This document shows positions 45,214-53,836 of a DNA stretch of 64,000 nucleotides, one piece after another; positions within the stretch are counted from its first letter, which is position 1; every line of letters starts with the position of its first letter. The stretch comes from Candidatus Arcticimaribacter forsetii. Lineage in GTDB: Bacteria > Bacteroidota > Bacteroidia > Flavobacteriales > Flavobacteriaceae. The notes beneath the pieces were generated by a model. That model ran no database searches and was not told where the DNA came from. It saw only the letters and a list, made by a program, of their open reading frames with translations. The position numbers and the translations under genes are program-made. The stretch lies in assembly GCF_910589745.1 (NCBI RefSeq), contig NZ_OU342399.1:1970070-2034069 (forward strand). Reading direction: 5' to 3'.

Positions 45214-46920
45214 TTATAAGTTCATTTTTTTCAATTCCTTAACTGCAAAATCAACTGCTCTGGCAGTTAAAGCCATATAAGTTAAAGAAGGGTTTACATT
45301 ACCTGCAGAAGTCATTGCAGCTCCGTCGGTAACAAATACGTTTGGCACTTCGTGTAACTGGTTGTTTCCATTTAAAACTGATGTTTTAGGGTCACGTCCC
45401 ATTCTTGCAGTTCCCATTTCATGAATTCCAAGACCTAAGTGATATTCATTATCATATCCCGAAACATTTTTAAAACCAGCGTTATCTAGCATCTCCATTG
45501 CTTGGTTTTGCATATCCTTTCTCATATTCAATTCATTTTCACGAATTGTTGCATCGAAAGTAACTGTTGGAAGTCCCCACTGATCTAGCTTGTTATAATC
45601 TAAAGTCATTTTATTATCATGATAAGGCAATACTTCTCCGAATCCATTCAAACCAATAGTCCAACCTCCTGGGTTAAGAATAGCTTCTTTGAACTCTGGT
45701 CCGTATGCCATTTCTTTTACATTTTCGGTCCAAGAGCCTCTACTTCCCCCACCTTGATATCCATATCCTCTTAAGAAGTCTTTTTGATTCGATGAACCTC
45801 CTAGGTTTCTAAAACGGGGTATAAATACACCATTAGGTCTTCTTCCGGTATAATATTTATCGTCATAACCTTCAACATCTGCTCGAGCACCAACTTGAAA
45901 ATGATGATCCATTAGATTGTGCCCTAATTCGCCTGAAGCATTCCCCATTCCATTTGGAAAATATTCTGATTTTGATTGCATCAAAATTGAAGTACTAGCA
46001 ACTGCAGAGGCGCACAAGAAAATAACTTTTGCTTTAAATTCAATTGTTTCTTTAGTAACCGCATCGATTACTCGCACTCCAGAGGCGCGTTTTGTTTCTG
46101 GATCATACAACACTTCATGAACAACTGAGTTTGGTCTCAAAGTCATATTTCCAGTTTCTTCTGCCATGGGTAATGTAGAAGAGTTACTGCTAAAATAAGC
46201 TCCAAAAGGACATCCTCTTGAGCAGCGATTTCTAAACTGACAATTGATTCGTCCTGCACCTGGTTTTGTACCTTCTGTTATATGGGCAACACGACCTATT
46301 GTAAGTAAACGGTCGGTGTATTTTTCTGCTATAGAGCCTTTCAAATGATCTTCAACGCAAGTTAGTTCCATAGGCTTCAAAAACACACTATCTGGCATTT
46401 GAGGTAAGGATAAACTTTCCCCCGAAATACCTACGTGTTTTTCTACATAACTGTACCAAGGAGCAATATCTTCATATCGAATTGGCCAATCAACAGCAAT
46501 CCCTTCTTTTGCATTTGCTTCGAAATCTACATCACCTCGGCGGTAGCTTTGACGACCCCACATTAAAGATCTTCCTCCAACGTGGTATCCACGACACCAG
46601 TCAAATTGTTTTACTTCATTATATGGATGATCTACGTCATCTACAAAAAAATGTTTAGTCGATTCTCTCGTTGTATATCCAGTTCTACTTTGTTTTGGCT
46701 GACGTGCTCTTGTTTCTTGAGTAATTACATCTCCATTAGGGTAATCCCAAGGGTCTTTATTCATAGTAGGATAATCCTCAACGTGTTTGACCATTCTACC
46801 ACGCTCAAGAACTAAGGTCTTCAATCCTTTTTCAGTCAGTTCTTTTGCAGCCCATCCACCACTTATTCCAGTTCCAACAACAATTGCGTCGAATTCGGTT
46901 ATCTTGTCATTTGTATTCAT
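45214..46920 (-). CDS. GMC-family FAD-dependent oxidoreductase, sugar dehydrogenase type
   Basis: A 568-residue flavoprotein. FAD binding is AIVVGTGISGGWAAKELTEK with VLERGR; RINCQFRNRCSRGCPFGAYF has clustered Cys; the C-terminal GMC region includes HEMGTARMGRDPKTSVLNGN and FVTDGAAMTSAGNVNPSLTY. These fit the large subunits of membrane-linked gluconate, sorbitol or glucoside 3-dehydrogenases. It has no signal peptide, so export probably depends on the Tat signal of the small subunit downstream. Divergent from the TIM-barrel gene across 246 bp. Confidence 0.9.
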   Translation of the reverse strand: MNTNDKITEFDAIVVGTGISGGWAAKELTEKGLKTLVLERGRMVKHVEDYPTMNKDPWDYPNGDVITQETRARQPKQSRTGYTTRESTKHFFVDDVDHPYNEVKQFDWCRGYHVGGRSLMWGRQSYRRGDVDFEANAKEGIAVDWPIRYEDIAPWYSYVEKHVGISGESLSLPQMPDSVFLKPMELTCVEDHLKGSIAEKYTDRLLTIGRVAHITEGTKPGAGRINCQFRNRCSRGCPFGAYFSSNSSTLPMAEETGNMTLRPNSVVHEVLYDPETKRASGVRVIDAVTKETIEFKAKVIFLCASAVASTSILMQSKSEYFPNGMGNASGELGHNLMDHHFQVGARADVEGYDDKYYTGRRPNGVFIPRFRNLGGSSNQKDFLRGYGYQGGGSRGSWTENVKEMAYGPEFKEAILNPGGWTIGLNGFGEVLPYHDNKMTLDYNKLDQWGLPTVTFDATIRENELNMRKDMQNQAMEMLDNAGFKNVSGYDNEYHLGLGIHEMGTARMGRDPKTSVLNGNNQLHEVPNVFVTDGAAMTSAGNVNPSLTYMALTARAVDFAVKELKKMNL

Positions 46921-47006
46921 TCAAAAGTATTTTTGATATTCTCTAAATATAGGTACAAAGATTATCAATTTGTCATATTTTAAACTAGATTTAAACATTA
47001 AAGTAA

Positions 47007-47028
47007 TTTAAAACGTTTTCGTTTTAAA
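47007..47028. promoter_or_regulatory. Inverted repeat, candidate operator of the divergent sugar-oxidation locus
   Basis: TTTAAAACG (47007-47015) and CGTTTTAAA (47020-47028) are perfect 9-bp arms around TTTT. A CG inside A/T-rich arms resembles sites bound by LacI- or similar-type repressors. It lies between the GMC operon and the TIM-barrel-to-DUF1080 operon, 87 bp from one start and 138 bp from the other. Confidence 0.45.
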
Positions 47029-47091
47029 ATAATGCAATCATAAGCGTTAAAAAACCTATTAAATAATGAATAAGCTTAGTTTAGGTTGTAA

Positions 47092-47120
47092 TTGGATCCC
47101 ATTGAACATAACTACTTTTA
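47092..47120 (+). promoter_or_regulatory. Candidate promoter of the TIM-barrel-to-DUF1080 operon
   Basis: TTG (47092-47094), 18 bp, then TACTTTTA (47113-47120) is one base off TAnnTTTG. Its distance to the ATG at 47167 is reasonable. Moderate to weak evidence. Confidence 0.3.
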
Positions 47121-47166
47121 AAGTAAAAGCTATTTAAATAAAAACAACGCCTTTAATAACTACCAA

Positions 47167-48153
47167 ATGGAAAGAAGAAATTTTATTCTAAACACTGCCT
47201 TAGCAGGATTTGGACTCTCTACAGTCGGTTCATATGCCGCTCAAAACTTATTTACAGAACAAAATCTAAAAGGAGGAATGTTATCGGCAGAGCCTTTCTT
47301 TAAATTATCTCTAGCACAATGGTCTCTTAATAAGGCTATACAAAATGGCGGAATGAATCCTTATTTATTTGCCGAAAAAGCACATGAGTACGGCTTTGAA
47401 GGTTTGGAGTATGTGAGCCAATTATACACTGACGTTACAAAGGCAAAAAACAAAGTTACAGCTCATAAAAATTTCATTACTCAAAGCAATGAAAAAGCTA
47501 AAAATCATGGATTGGAAAATCTCTTGATTATGATTGATGATGAAGGTGATTTGTCGGTTAAATCTAAGTCAGAAAGAAATCAAGGAGTAGAAAATCATAA
47601 AATATGGGTTGAAACGGCTGCTGCTTTGGGCTGTCATTCCATTCGTATTAATTTATTTGGAACTAATAATAAAGAAGCTTGGGCAGAATACTCAAAAGAA
47701 AGCCTTAAAGCTCTTGGAACTTTTGCAGCGAAACATAACATTAACATCCTGGTAGAAAACCACGGATATTTATCCTCAGACGCCGGCTTATTAATGCAAG
47801 TTATAAACGATGTAAATCTACCAAATTGTGGAACACTCCCAGACTTTGGAAACTTCTGTTTAGAGCGTGAGGGTGGAGCGCGATGGGATGCTAATTGTGT
47901 TAGAGAGTATGACCGTTACCAGGGAGTAGAGGAACTGATGCCTCGTGCGTTTGCAGTGAGTGCAAAGTCACATAACTTTGATGCTGAAGGGAACGAAACC
48001 AACACAGACTATAAACGAATGCTTCAAATTGTTAAAAACGCAGGATTTAATGGTTATATTGGGGTAGAATATGAAGGAGATAAATTAACTGAAGAGGAAG
48101 GGATAATAGCAACTAAAAACCTTTTAATAAAATCAGTAAAAGAATTAAGCTAA
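47167..48153 (+). CDS. Exported TIM-barrel sugar phosphate isomerase/epimerase-like protein
   Basis: A 328-residue xylose-isomerase-like TIM barrel. The N-terminus MERRNFILNTALAGFGLSTV looks like a twin-arginine-type signal, so it likely acts in the periplasm. Barrel motifs are FKLSLAQWSLNKAI, GFEGLEYVSQLYTD, LLIMIDDEGD, ILVENHGYLSSDAGLLMQV and VGVEYEGD-like stretches. Related proteins epimerise or isomerise keto-sugars; the substrate is not known. It is first in a five-gene plus-strand operon. Confidence 0.82.
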   Translation: MERRNFILNTALAGFGLSTVGSYAAQNLFTEQNLKGGMLSAEPFFKLSLAQWSLNKAIQNGGMNPYLFAEKAHEYGFEGLEYVSQLYTDVTKAKNKVTAHKNFITQSNEKAKNHGLENLLIMIDDEGDLSVKSKSERNQGVENHKIWVETAAALGCHSIRINLFGTNNKEAWAEYSKESLKALGTFAAKHNINILVENHGYLSSDAGLLMQVINDVNLPNCGTLPDFGNFCLEREGGARWDANCVREYDRYQGVEELMPRAFAVSAKSHNFDAEGNETNTDYKRMLQIVKNAGFNGYIGVEYEGDKLTEEEGIIATKNLLIKSVKELS

Positions 48154-48169
48154 CTAATTTTCAATTATA

Positions 48170-49396
48170 ATGAATACAAGTACTAAATTTCAACTATCGT
48201 TAATGATGTTCCTACAGTTCTTCATCTGGGGAGGTTGGTTTGTGACCTTAGGAACTTTTTTAGGAAATAATTTAAACGCTACGGGAGCAGAAACAGGAAT
48301 GGCTTTTTCAACTCAGTCTTGGGGAGCAATAATTGCACCTTTTTTTATTGGACTTATAGCCGATCGTTATTTCAATGCTGAAAAAATATTAGGTGTATTA
48401 CACCTAATTGGTGCTGCATTGATGTACTTCATGTCTCAAGCTACTTCTTTTGACACTTTCTACCCTTTGGTCTTTGCTTATATGGTAGCTTACATGCCTA
48501 CCCTTGCATTAGTAAATTCTGTTTCCTTCTTTCAAATGAAAGATCCAGCAAAAGAATTTTCTGTAATCCGCGTTTTTGGAACAATCGGATGGATTATAGC
48601 AGGGTTGTTAATTAGTTATTTCCAATGGGATTCGACAGAATCAATCAGTCAAGGTGCCTTAAGCAATACCTTTACCATGGTAGCTATTGCTTCTTTGACA
48701 CTAGGAATCATCAGCTTCACCCTCCCTAAAACTCCTCCGACACAATCAGAAGGTGCGGTTAGTGTGAGTGATATTCTTGGATTGGATGCATTAAAACTTT
48801 TAAAAGATCGTAACTTTCTTATGTTCTTTATAACTTCAATTCTAATCTGTATTCCACTTGCATTTTATTACCAACAAGCAAATCCATTTTTAGTAGAATT
48901 GGGGATGGAAAATCCAACAGGTAAAATGACATTGGGTCAAATAAGCGAAGTCTTGTTCATGCTTTTACTACCCTTCTTTTTTAAGAAATTTGGATTTAAA
49001 AAAACACTTTTAGTCGGGATGTTAGCATGGGCAATACGGTATGCCTTATTTGCCTATGGAAATGCAGGAGAGTTAACTTTTATGTTGATTATTGGAATTG
49101 CTTTACATGGAATATGTTATGACTTTTTCTTTGTTTCAGGTCAAATTTATACCGATTTTAAAGCCGGGGAAAAAGTTAAAAGTGCCGCGCAAGGACTCAT
49201 CACATTAGCAACTTATGGAGTGGGTATGTTAGTTGGTTTTTGGGTTGCTGGTAAAATTTCAGATCAATATATACTAGCTGACGAATCTCATAATTGGGAA
49301 GTTATATGGTTGATCCCAGCAGCATTTGCTCTTGGGGTAATGGTGTTATTTATGGTGATTTTTAAAGATGAAAAAATAGAACTTAAAGAAGAATAA
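48170..49396 (+). CDS. MFS permease, nucleoside/sugar:H+ symporter type
   Basis: A 408-residue inner-membrane transporter with about 12 helices. MMFLQFFIWGGWFVTLGTFL and the loop APFFIGLIADRYFNAEKILG match the NupG/nucleoside-H+-symporter branch. In Bacteroidota such permeases occur next to keto-sugar and inositol-type catabolic genes, so import of the product made in the periplasm is the likely role. It lies 16 bp after the exported TIM-barrel gene and 2 bp before the oxidoreductase gene. Confidence 0.85.
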   Translation: MNTSTKFQLSLMMFLQFFIWGGWFVTLGTFLGNNLNATGAETGMAFSTQSWGAIIAPFFIGLIADRYFNAEKILGVLHLIGAALMYFMSQATSFDTFYPLVFAYMVAYMPTLALVNSVSFFQMKDPAKEFSVIRVFGTIGWIIAGLLISYFQWDSTESISQGALSNTFTMVAIASLTLGIISFTLPKTPPTQSEGAVSVSDILGLDALKLLKDRNFLMFFITSILICIPLAFYYQQANPFLVELGMENPTGKMTLGQISEVLFMLLLPFFFKKFGFKKTLLVGMLAWAIRYALFAYGNAGELTFMLIIGIALHGICYDFFFVSGQIYTDFKAGEKVKSAAQGLITLATYGVGMLVGFWVAGKISDQYILADESHNWEVIWLIPAAFALGVMVLFMVIFKDEKIELKEE

Positions 49397-49398
49397 TA

Positions 49399-50532
49399 TT
49401 GAGTAATAAAATACGCTTAGGAATTTTAGGGGGTGGAGGAGATTCCCTAATTGGAGTTGTTCACAGGATCGCATCCAATATGTTCGATCGCTATGAACTT
49501 GTTGGAGGATGTTTTAATCCAAATGAAGATGAAAATAAAAGTTTCGCAACTCGAATAGGAGTACCTTTAAGTAGAGTTTATAGTAGCTTTGACGTTCTAA
49601 TTGAAGAAGAATTAAAGCTACCCAAAGAGGAACGTATGGAAGTAATTTCGGTTTTAACACCAAACTTCCTACATTATCCCATGGCAAAAAAACTACTTGA
49701 AAGTGGATTCAATGTCATTTGTGAAAAACCTCTAACGACTACTTATAAAGAGGCCCTAGAACTTGAGGCACTTCAGAAAGAAAAACAAACTGTCTTTGCT
49801 GTAACCTATACCTATACGGGTTACCCAATGGTTCGCCAAATGAAAGACATGATTAAAAAAGGAGTCTTAGGAACCATCCAAAAAGTAGATTTACAATATT
49901 ATCAAGGGTGGATAAATCCTGTAATTCACTCCTCTGAGGAACGTTCTAAAGTATGGAGATTAGATCCTAAAAAAGGAGGGTTGAGTTGTTGTATTGGAGA
50001 TATTGGAACCCATGCGTTCGACATGTTGGAATATGTAACCGGAATGGAAGTAAAAAAACTCCTCGCCGACCTCAACTATCTCTATGAAGATAATCCTCTC
50101 GATATTGATGGAACTGTTCTAATTAGAATGTCTGAATATTGTAAAGGAGTAATTCGAGCAAGTCAAATTGCTACCGCAGAAGAAAATAACTTTACTGTTC
50201 AAATTTATGGAAGCGAAGGGAGCTTAAAGTGGAGACAAGAAAATCCTAATGAGCTCATTCACTTAACAGAAACAAACCCCATGCAAGTTTTAAAACCAGG
50301 ACATAGTTATCTTTCAGATTTTTCTTTAGAAAGCAGTAAAATTCCACCCGGACATCCAGAAGGGATTTTTGATTCTATGGGTAATATTTATAACGGAGTT
50401 GCCAAAGCACTTCGAAATGAAAAACACCACGAAGGGGCTTTCCCAACACTTCAAGATGGAGTTCGGGGCATGCTTTTCATAGAGAAAGTTTTAGACTCCA
50501 ATGCTAATGGAAATACCTGGGTAGATTTATAA
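49399..50532 (+). CDS. Gfo/Idh/MocA family oxidoreductase
   Basis: A 377-residue NAD(P)-dependent sugar dehydrogenase. The nucleotide-binding motif is LGILGGGGDSLIGVVHRIAS, FNVICEKPLTTTYKEA carries the conserved EKP, and CCIGDIGTHAFDMLEYVTG the catalytic Asp/His pair. The only sensible start is TTG at 49399, 2 bp after the permease stop. It probably oxidises or reduces a keto- or cyclic sugar in the cytoplasm. Substrate unknown. Confidence 0.86.
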   Translation: MSNKIRLGILGGGGDSLIGVVHRIASNMFDRYELVGGCFNPNEDENKSFATRIGVPLSRVYSSFDVLIEEELKLPKEERMEVISVLTPNFLHYPMAKKLLESGFNVICEKPLTTTYKEALELEALQKEKQTVFAVTYTYTGYPMVRQMKDMIKKGVLGTIQKVDLQYYQGWINPVIHSSEERSKVWRLDPKKGGLSCCIGDIGTHAFDMLEYVTGMEVKKLLADLNYLYEDNPLDIDGTVLIRMSEYCKGVIRASQIATAEENNFTVQIYGSEGSLKWRQENPNELIHLTETNPMQVLKPGHSYLSDFSLESSKIPPGHPEGIFDSMGNIYNGVAKALRNEKHHEGAFPTLQDGVRGMLFIEKVLDSNANGNTWVDL

Positions 50533-50543
50533 AATAATAAGTT

Positions 50544-51596
50544 ATGAAAACAGTTAAAGGACCTGCTATATTTTTAGCTCAATTTGTAGACCAAAAAGCG
50601 CCTTTTAATACACTCGATGGAATGTGTAAATGGGCTGCAGATTTAGGATATAAAGGAATTCAAATACCAACTTGGGAAACCTTTTTAATAGATTTAGACA
50701 AAGCTGCTGAGAGTCAAACTTATTGTGACGAACTCAAAGGAAAAGTTAATTCATATGGATTAGAAATTACCGAGCTTTCAACACATCTGCAAGGACAGCT
50801 GGTTGCCGTTCATTCTGCTTATGATCTTATGTTTGACAACTTTGCGCCTGATGCTTATAAAAATAATCCCACAGCCAGAACGCAATGGGCAATTGAAACG
50901 GTTAAAAAAGCTGCAATAGCAAGTCGCAGATTAGGTCTAAATGTTTCCGCTACATTTTCCGGATCCTTGCTATGGCACACTTGGCACCCCTGGCCACAAA
51001 GACCAAAAGGATTGGTAGAAATGGGGTTTGAAGAATTAGCAAAAAGATGGCTTCCAATACTAGATGTTTATGAAGACAATGGAGTTGATTTGTGTTATGA
51101 AATTCATCCGGGGGAAGATTTACATGACGGAGTAACTTTTGAGCGATTTTTAGAAGCTACAGGGAATCATAAACGCGTTAATATACTTTATGATCCAAGT
51201 CACTTTGTTCTTCAACAACTAGATTACATAACTTACATAGACCACTACCATGAATTTATAAAATCATTTCATGTTAAAGACTCTGAGTTTAAACCTAATG
51301 GTAAAAAAGGAGCTTTTGGTGGATATGGAGATTGGATTGACAGAGCAGGACGTTACCGATCGCCTGGGGATGGTCAAATAGATTTTAAATCAATATTTAC
51401 AAAACTAACAGAATACGGGTGCGATGTATGGGCAGTTATGGAATGGGAATGTTGTATTAAAAGTCCAGAACAAGGGGCAAGAGAAGGTGCGCCTTTTATT
51501 AAAAGCCATATCATTGAGGCTACAGAGAAAGTTTTCGACGACTTTGCTGGTGGTTCTACAGATCCAGAATTACTTAAAAAAATACTTAACTTATAA
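50544..51596 (+). CDS. Cytoplasmic sugar phosphate isomerase/epimerase (TIM barrel)
   Basis: A 350-residue xylose-isomerase-like TIM barrel without signal peptide. Metal and active-site stretches are LCYEIHPGEDLHDGVTF, VNILYDPSHFVLQQ, IKSFHVKDSEFKPNGK and VWAVMEWECC. Closely similar proteins occur in keto-sugar and inositol-like pathways. It lies 11 bp after the Gfo/Idh/MocA gene and 10 bp before the DUF1080 gene, and differs from the first TIM-barrel protein in being cytosolic. Confidence 0.85.
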   Translation: MKTVKGPAIFLAQFVDQKAPFNTLDGMCKWAADLGYKGIQIPTWETFLIDLDKAAESQTYCDELKGKVNSYGLEITELSTHLQGQLVAVHSAYDLMFDNFAPDAYKNNPTARTQWAIETVKKAAIASRRLGLNVSATFSGSLLWHTWHPWPQRPKGLVEMGFEELAKRWLPILDVYEDNGVDLCYEIHPGEDLHDGVTFERFLEATGNHKRVNILYDPSHFVLQQLDYITYIDHYHEFIKSFHVKDSEFKPNGKKGAFGGYGDWIDRAGRYRSPGDGQIDFKSIFTKLTEYGCDVWAVMEWECCIKSPEQGAREGAPFIKSHIIEATEKVFDDFAGGSTDPELLKKILNL

Positions 51597-51606
51597 AATA
51601 TATTAA

Positions 51607-52380
51607 ATGAAAAATCTATTAATTATACTATGCGTTGCTACGGGTCTTTTTTCTTGTAAAGGAAATCAAGACAAAAAGAAAATTGACAAACCTCAAGAAG
51701 AAAAAGTTATGGAAGTTACACAAGAATGGACTCCATTATTTGATGGAGAAACTTTTAACGGTTGGCACCAATACAACGGTGAAGGAATGAGCGATCAGTG
51801 GTCAATTGTTGATAACTCAATGGTATTTACTCCAAAGGAAAATAGAAACTATGGAGATGGAGGTAAAAATATTGTAACCGATAAAGAATACACAAACTTT
51901 GTTCTATCTATAGAATGGAACGTCTCTGAAGTTGGAAACAGTGGTATTTTTTGGGGGGTTAAAGAAAGTGAAGAGTTTGGAGAGCCTTATTTAACAGGTC
52001 CAGAAATTCAAGTTCTTGACAACGAAAGACATCCAGATGCAAAGGCAAATCCAAAATTTCATCAAGCAGGAGCACTGTATGATATGGTACAACCAACTGC
52101 AGATGTTTGCAACCCAGCGGGAGAATGGAATCATGTAGTTTTAACTGTAGACCACAACAAGAATGAAGGAAGTGTGGTATTGAATGGGACAGAAATTGTT
52201 ACTTTTGCAGTTCACGGTCCAGAATGGGATGCACTGGTTAAAGCTTCTAAATTCGGAAATACTGAAGCCTATAATTATACCCATGCTCCAAAATTTGGAA
52301 CGTTTAGAACCGGAAAAATAGGACTACAAGATCACGGAGATCAAGTATCCTTTAGGAATATAAAAATTAAAGAATTATAG
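51607..52380 (+). CDS. DUF1080 (3-keto-disaccharide hydrolase family) lipoprotein
   Basis: A 257-residue protein with a lipoprotein signal (TGLFSCKGNQDKK, Cys at about 17). The jelly-roll domain starts at EWTPLFDGETFNGWHQYN and includes DFVLSIEWNVS-like strands, GNSGIFWGVKESEE, EIQVLDNERHPDAK and GKIGLQDHGDQVSFRNIKI. The Pfam family is named 3-keto-disaccharide hydrolase and cleaves oxidised glycosides. Being exported, it would act beside the GMC dehydrogenase. It is the last gene of the operon; yicC follows 7 bp later. Confidence 0.87.
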   Translation: MKNLLIILCVATGLFSCKGNQDKKKIDKPQEEKVMEVTQEWTPLFDGETFNGWHQYNGEGMSDQWSIVDNSMVFTPKENRNYGDGGKNIVTDKEYTNFVLSIEWNVSEVGNSGIFWGVKESEEFGEPYLTGPEIQVLDNERHPDAKANPKFHQAGALYDMVQPTADVCNPAGEWNHVVLTVDHNKNEGSVVLNGTEIVTFAVHGPEWDALVKASKFGNTEAYNYTHAPKFGTFRTGKIGLQDHGDQVSFRNIKIKEL

Positions 52381-52387
52381 CAGCTGC

Positions 52388-53245
52388 ATGATTACATCAA
52401 TGACCGGCTTTGGGAAAAGCGAAACTCAAGTTTTAAATAAAAAAATGACTGTTGAAATTAGAACCCTCAACAGTAAAAATATAGATTTAAACTTTAGAGT
52501 TCCTCACGTGTTTAGAGAGCTTGAGCCTCAAATGAGAACATTCTTGAACAAACAACTTACAAGAGGAAAAATTGATGTTTCGGTATATGTTGAAGGGAAT
52601 AGCAATCAAAACTCAAACCTTTTAAACAAAGAGGTTATTGACAATTATATTGCTCAATTAAAAGGGATTCATGACGGAGATACAACAGAACTATTAAAGA
52701 TGGCTCTTCGATTACCCGATACGTTAAAAACCGAAAAAGAAGATCTTAAAGAGGAAGAGAAAGATGCTCTTTTAGAGGTTTTCTCTTCAGCCTTAAAAAA
52801 TGTTAACGAATATAGAAGAAACGAGGGTGCTGCACTTGGTAAAGACTTCATAGAGCGTTTAAATATAATTAACAATTTACTCAAAGAAGTAATTACCATT
52901 GATCCCGAAAGAAAAGAAAAAATAAGTGTTAAACTAAAAACTGCTTTAGACCAACTTGAAATTGATATTGATCAAAATAGAATGGAGCAAGAGCTTATTT
53001 ACTATCTTGAAAAGTACGATATAACAGAAGAAAAAGTTAGGTTAGCGAACCACTTGAATTACTTCGAAGAAATAATGGCACAAGAAAATCCGAACGGTAA
53101 AAAATTAGGTTTCATAGCGCAAGAAATGGGACGAGAAATTAATACCATAGGTTCTAAAGCTAATCATTCTGGACTTCAAAAAATAGTTGTTCAAATGAAA
53201 GACGAGTTAGAAAAAATTAAAGAACAACTCCTTAACGTACTCTAA
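52388..53245 (+). CDS. YicC/YloC family endoribonuclease
   Basis: A 285-residue protein starting MITSMTGFGKSE, the hallmark N-terminus, with RTLNSKNIDLNFRVP and the C-terminal GREINTIGSKANHSGLQKIV. E. coli YicC is reported to be an endoribonuclease, and the family is conserved next to gmk as here. It abuts gmk with no gap. Confidence 0.93.
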   Translation: MITSMTGFGKSETQVLNKKMTVEIRTLNSKNIDLNFRVPHVFRELEPQMRTFLNKQLTRGKIDVSVYVEGNSNQNSNLLNKEVIDNYIAQLKGIHDGDTTELLKMALRLPDTLKTEKEDLKEEEKDALLEVFSSALKNVNEYRRNEGAALGKDFIERLNIINNLLKEVITIDPERKEKISVKLKTALDQLEIDIDQNRMEQELIYYLEKYDITEEKVRLANHLNYFEEIMAQENPNGKKLGFIAQEMGREINTIGSKANHSGLQKIVVQMKDELEKIKEQLLNVL

Positions 53246-53815
53246 ATGAAACAAGGTAAATTATTTGTTTTTTCTGCGCCTTCCGGAAGCGGAAAAACAA
53301 CCTTGGTCCGTCATCTGCTTTCCCAAGAAATTCCTCTTGGATTTTCCATATCGGCAACTTCTAGAAAGCTAAGAGGCACAGAAATAGAGGGTACTGACTA
53401 CCACTTTCTTTCTCTTTCAGAATTCAAACAAAAGATTTCAGAAAATGCTTTTGTAGAATATGAGGAAGTTTATGCTGGGGTTTTTTACGGAACTTTAAAG
53501 TCTGAAATAGAACGCCTTTGGAACGAAGGAAAACATGTTCTGTTTGACATTGACGTAAAGGGTGGACTTCGAATTAAAGATCAATATCCAGAGCAAACTT
53601 TAGCTTTATTCATTCAACCTCCGTCAAAAAAAGATCTTGAGCTCAGACTTCGAGGAAGAGGAACTGAAACAGAGGAAGCCATTCAAACCCGTTTAGATCG
53701 TGCTGAGGAAGAATTAAGCTTTGCTCCTAAATTCGATGCTGTTATTGTAAACGATGATTTAGAAAAGGCTAAAAATGAAGTCGTACAGCAAGTGCAAGCT
53801 TTCATTAATTCCTAA
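53246..53815 (+). CDS. gmk: Guanylate kinase
   Basis: A 189-residue nucleotide kinase that turns GMP to GDP. P-loop FSAPSGSGKTTLVRHLL, GMP-binding stretch SATSRKLRGTEIEGTDYHFL, and VLFDIDVKGGLRIKDQYP are complete. Its start follows the yicC stop directly. Confidence 0.95.
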   Translation: MKQGKLFVFSAPSGSGKTTLVRHLLSQEIPLGFSISATSRKLRGTEIEGTDYHFLSLSEFKQKISENAFVEYEEVYAGVFYGTLKSEIERLWNEGKHVLFDIDVKGGLRIKDQYPEQTLALFIQPPSKKDLELRLRGRGTETEEAIQTRLDRAEEELSFAPKFDAVIVNDDLEKAKNEVVQQVQAFINS

Positions 53816-53824
53816 GTAAAAACC

Positions 53825-53832
53825 TATCTTTG
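53825..53832 (+). promoter_or_regulatory. TATCTTTG -7 box before nadD
   Basis: TATCTTTG fits TAnnTTTG, with TTTC at 53800-53803 about 21 bp upstream. It ends 4 bp before the ATG, so nadD could have its own leaderless transcript besides the yicC-gmk mRNA. Confidence 0.4.
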
Positions 53833-53836
53833 GGTT

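Noticed and set aside
46922..46929. TACTTTTG on the minus strand just before the GMC start
   Set aside because: It ends one base before the ATG, so transcription would start inside the gene.
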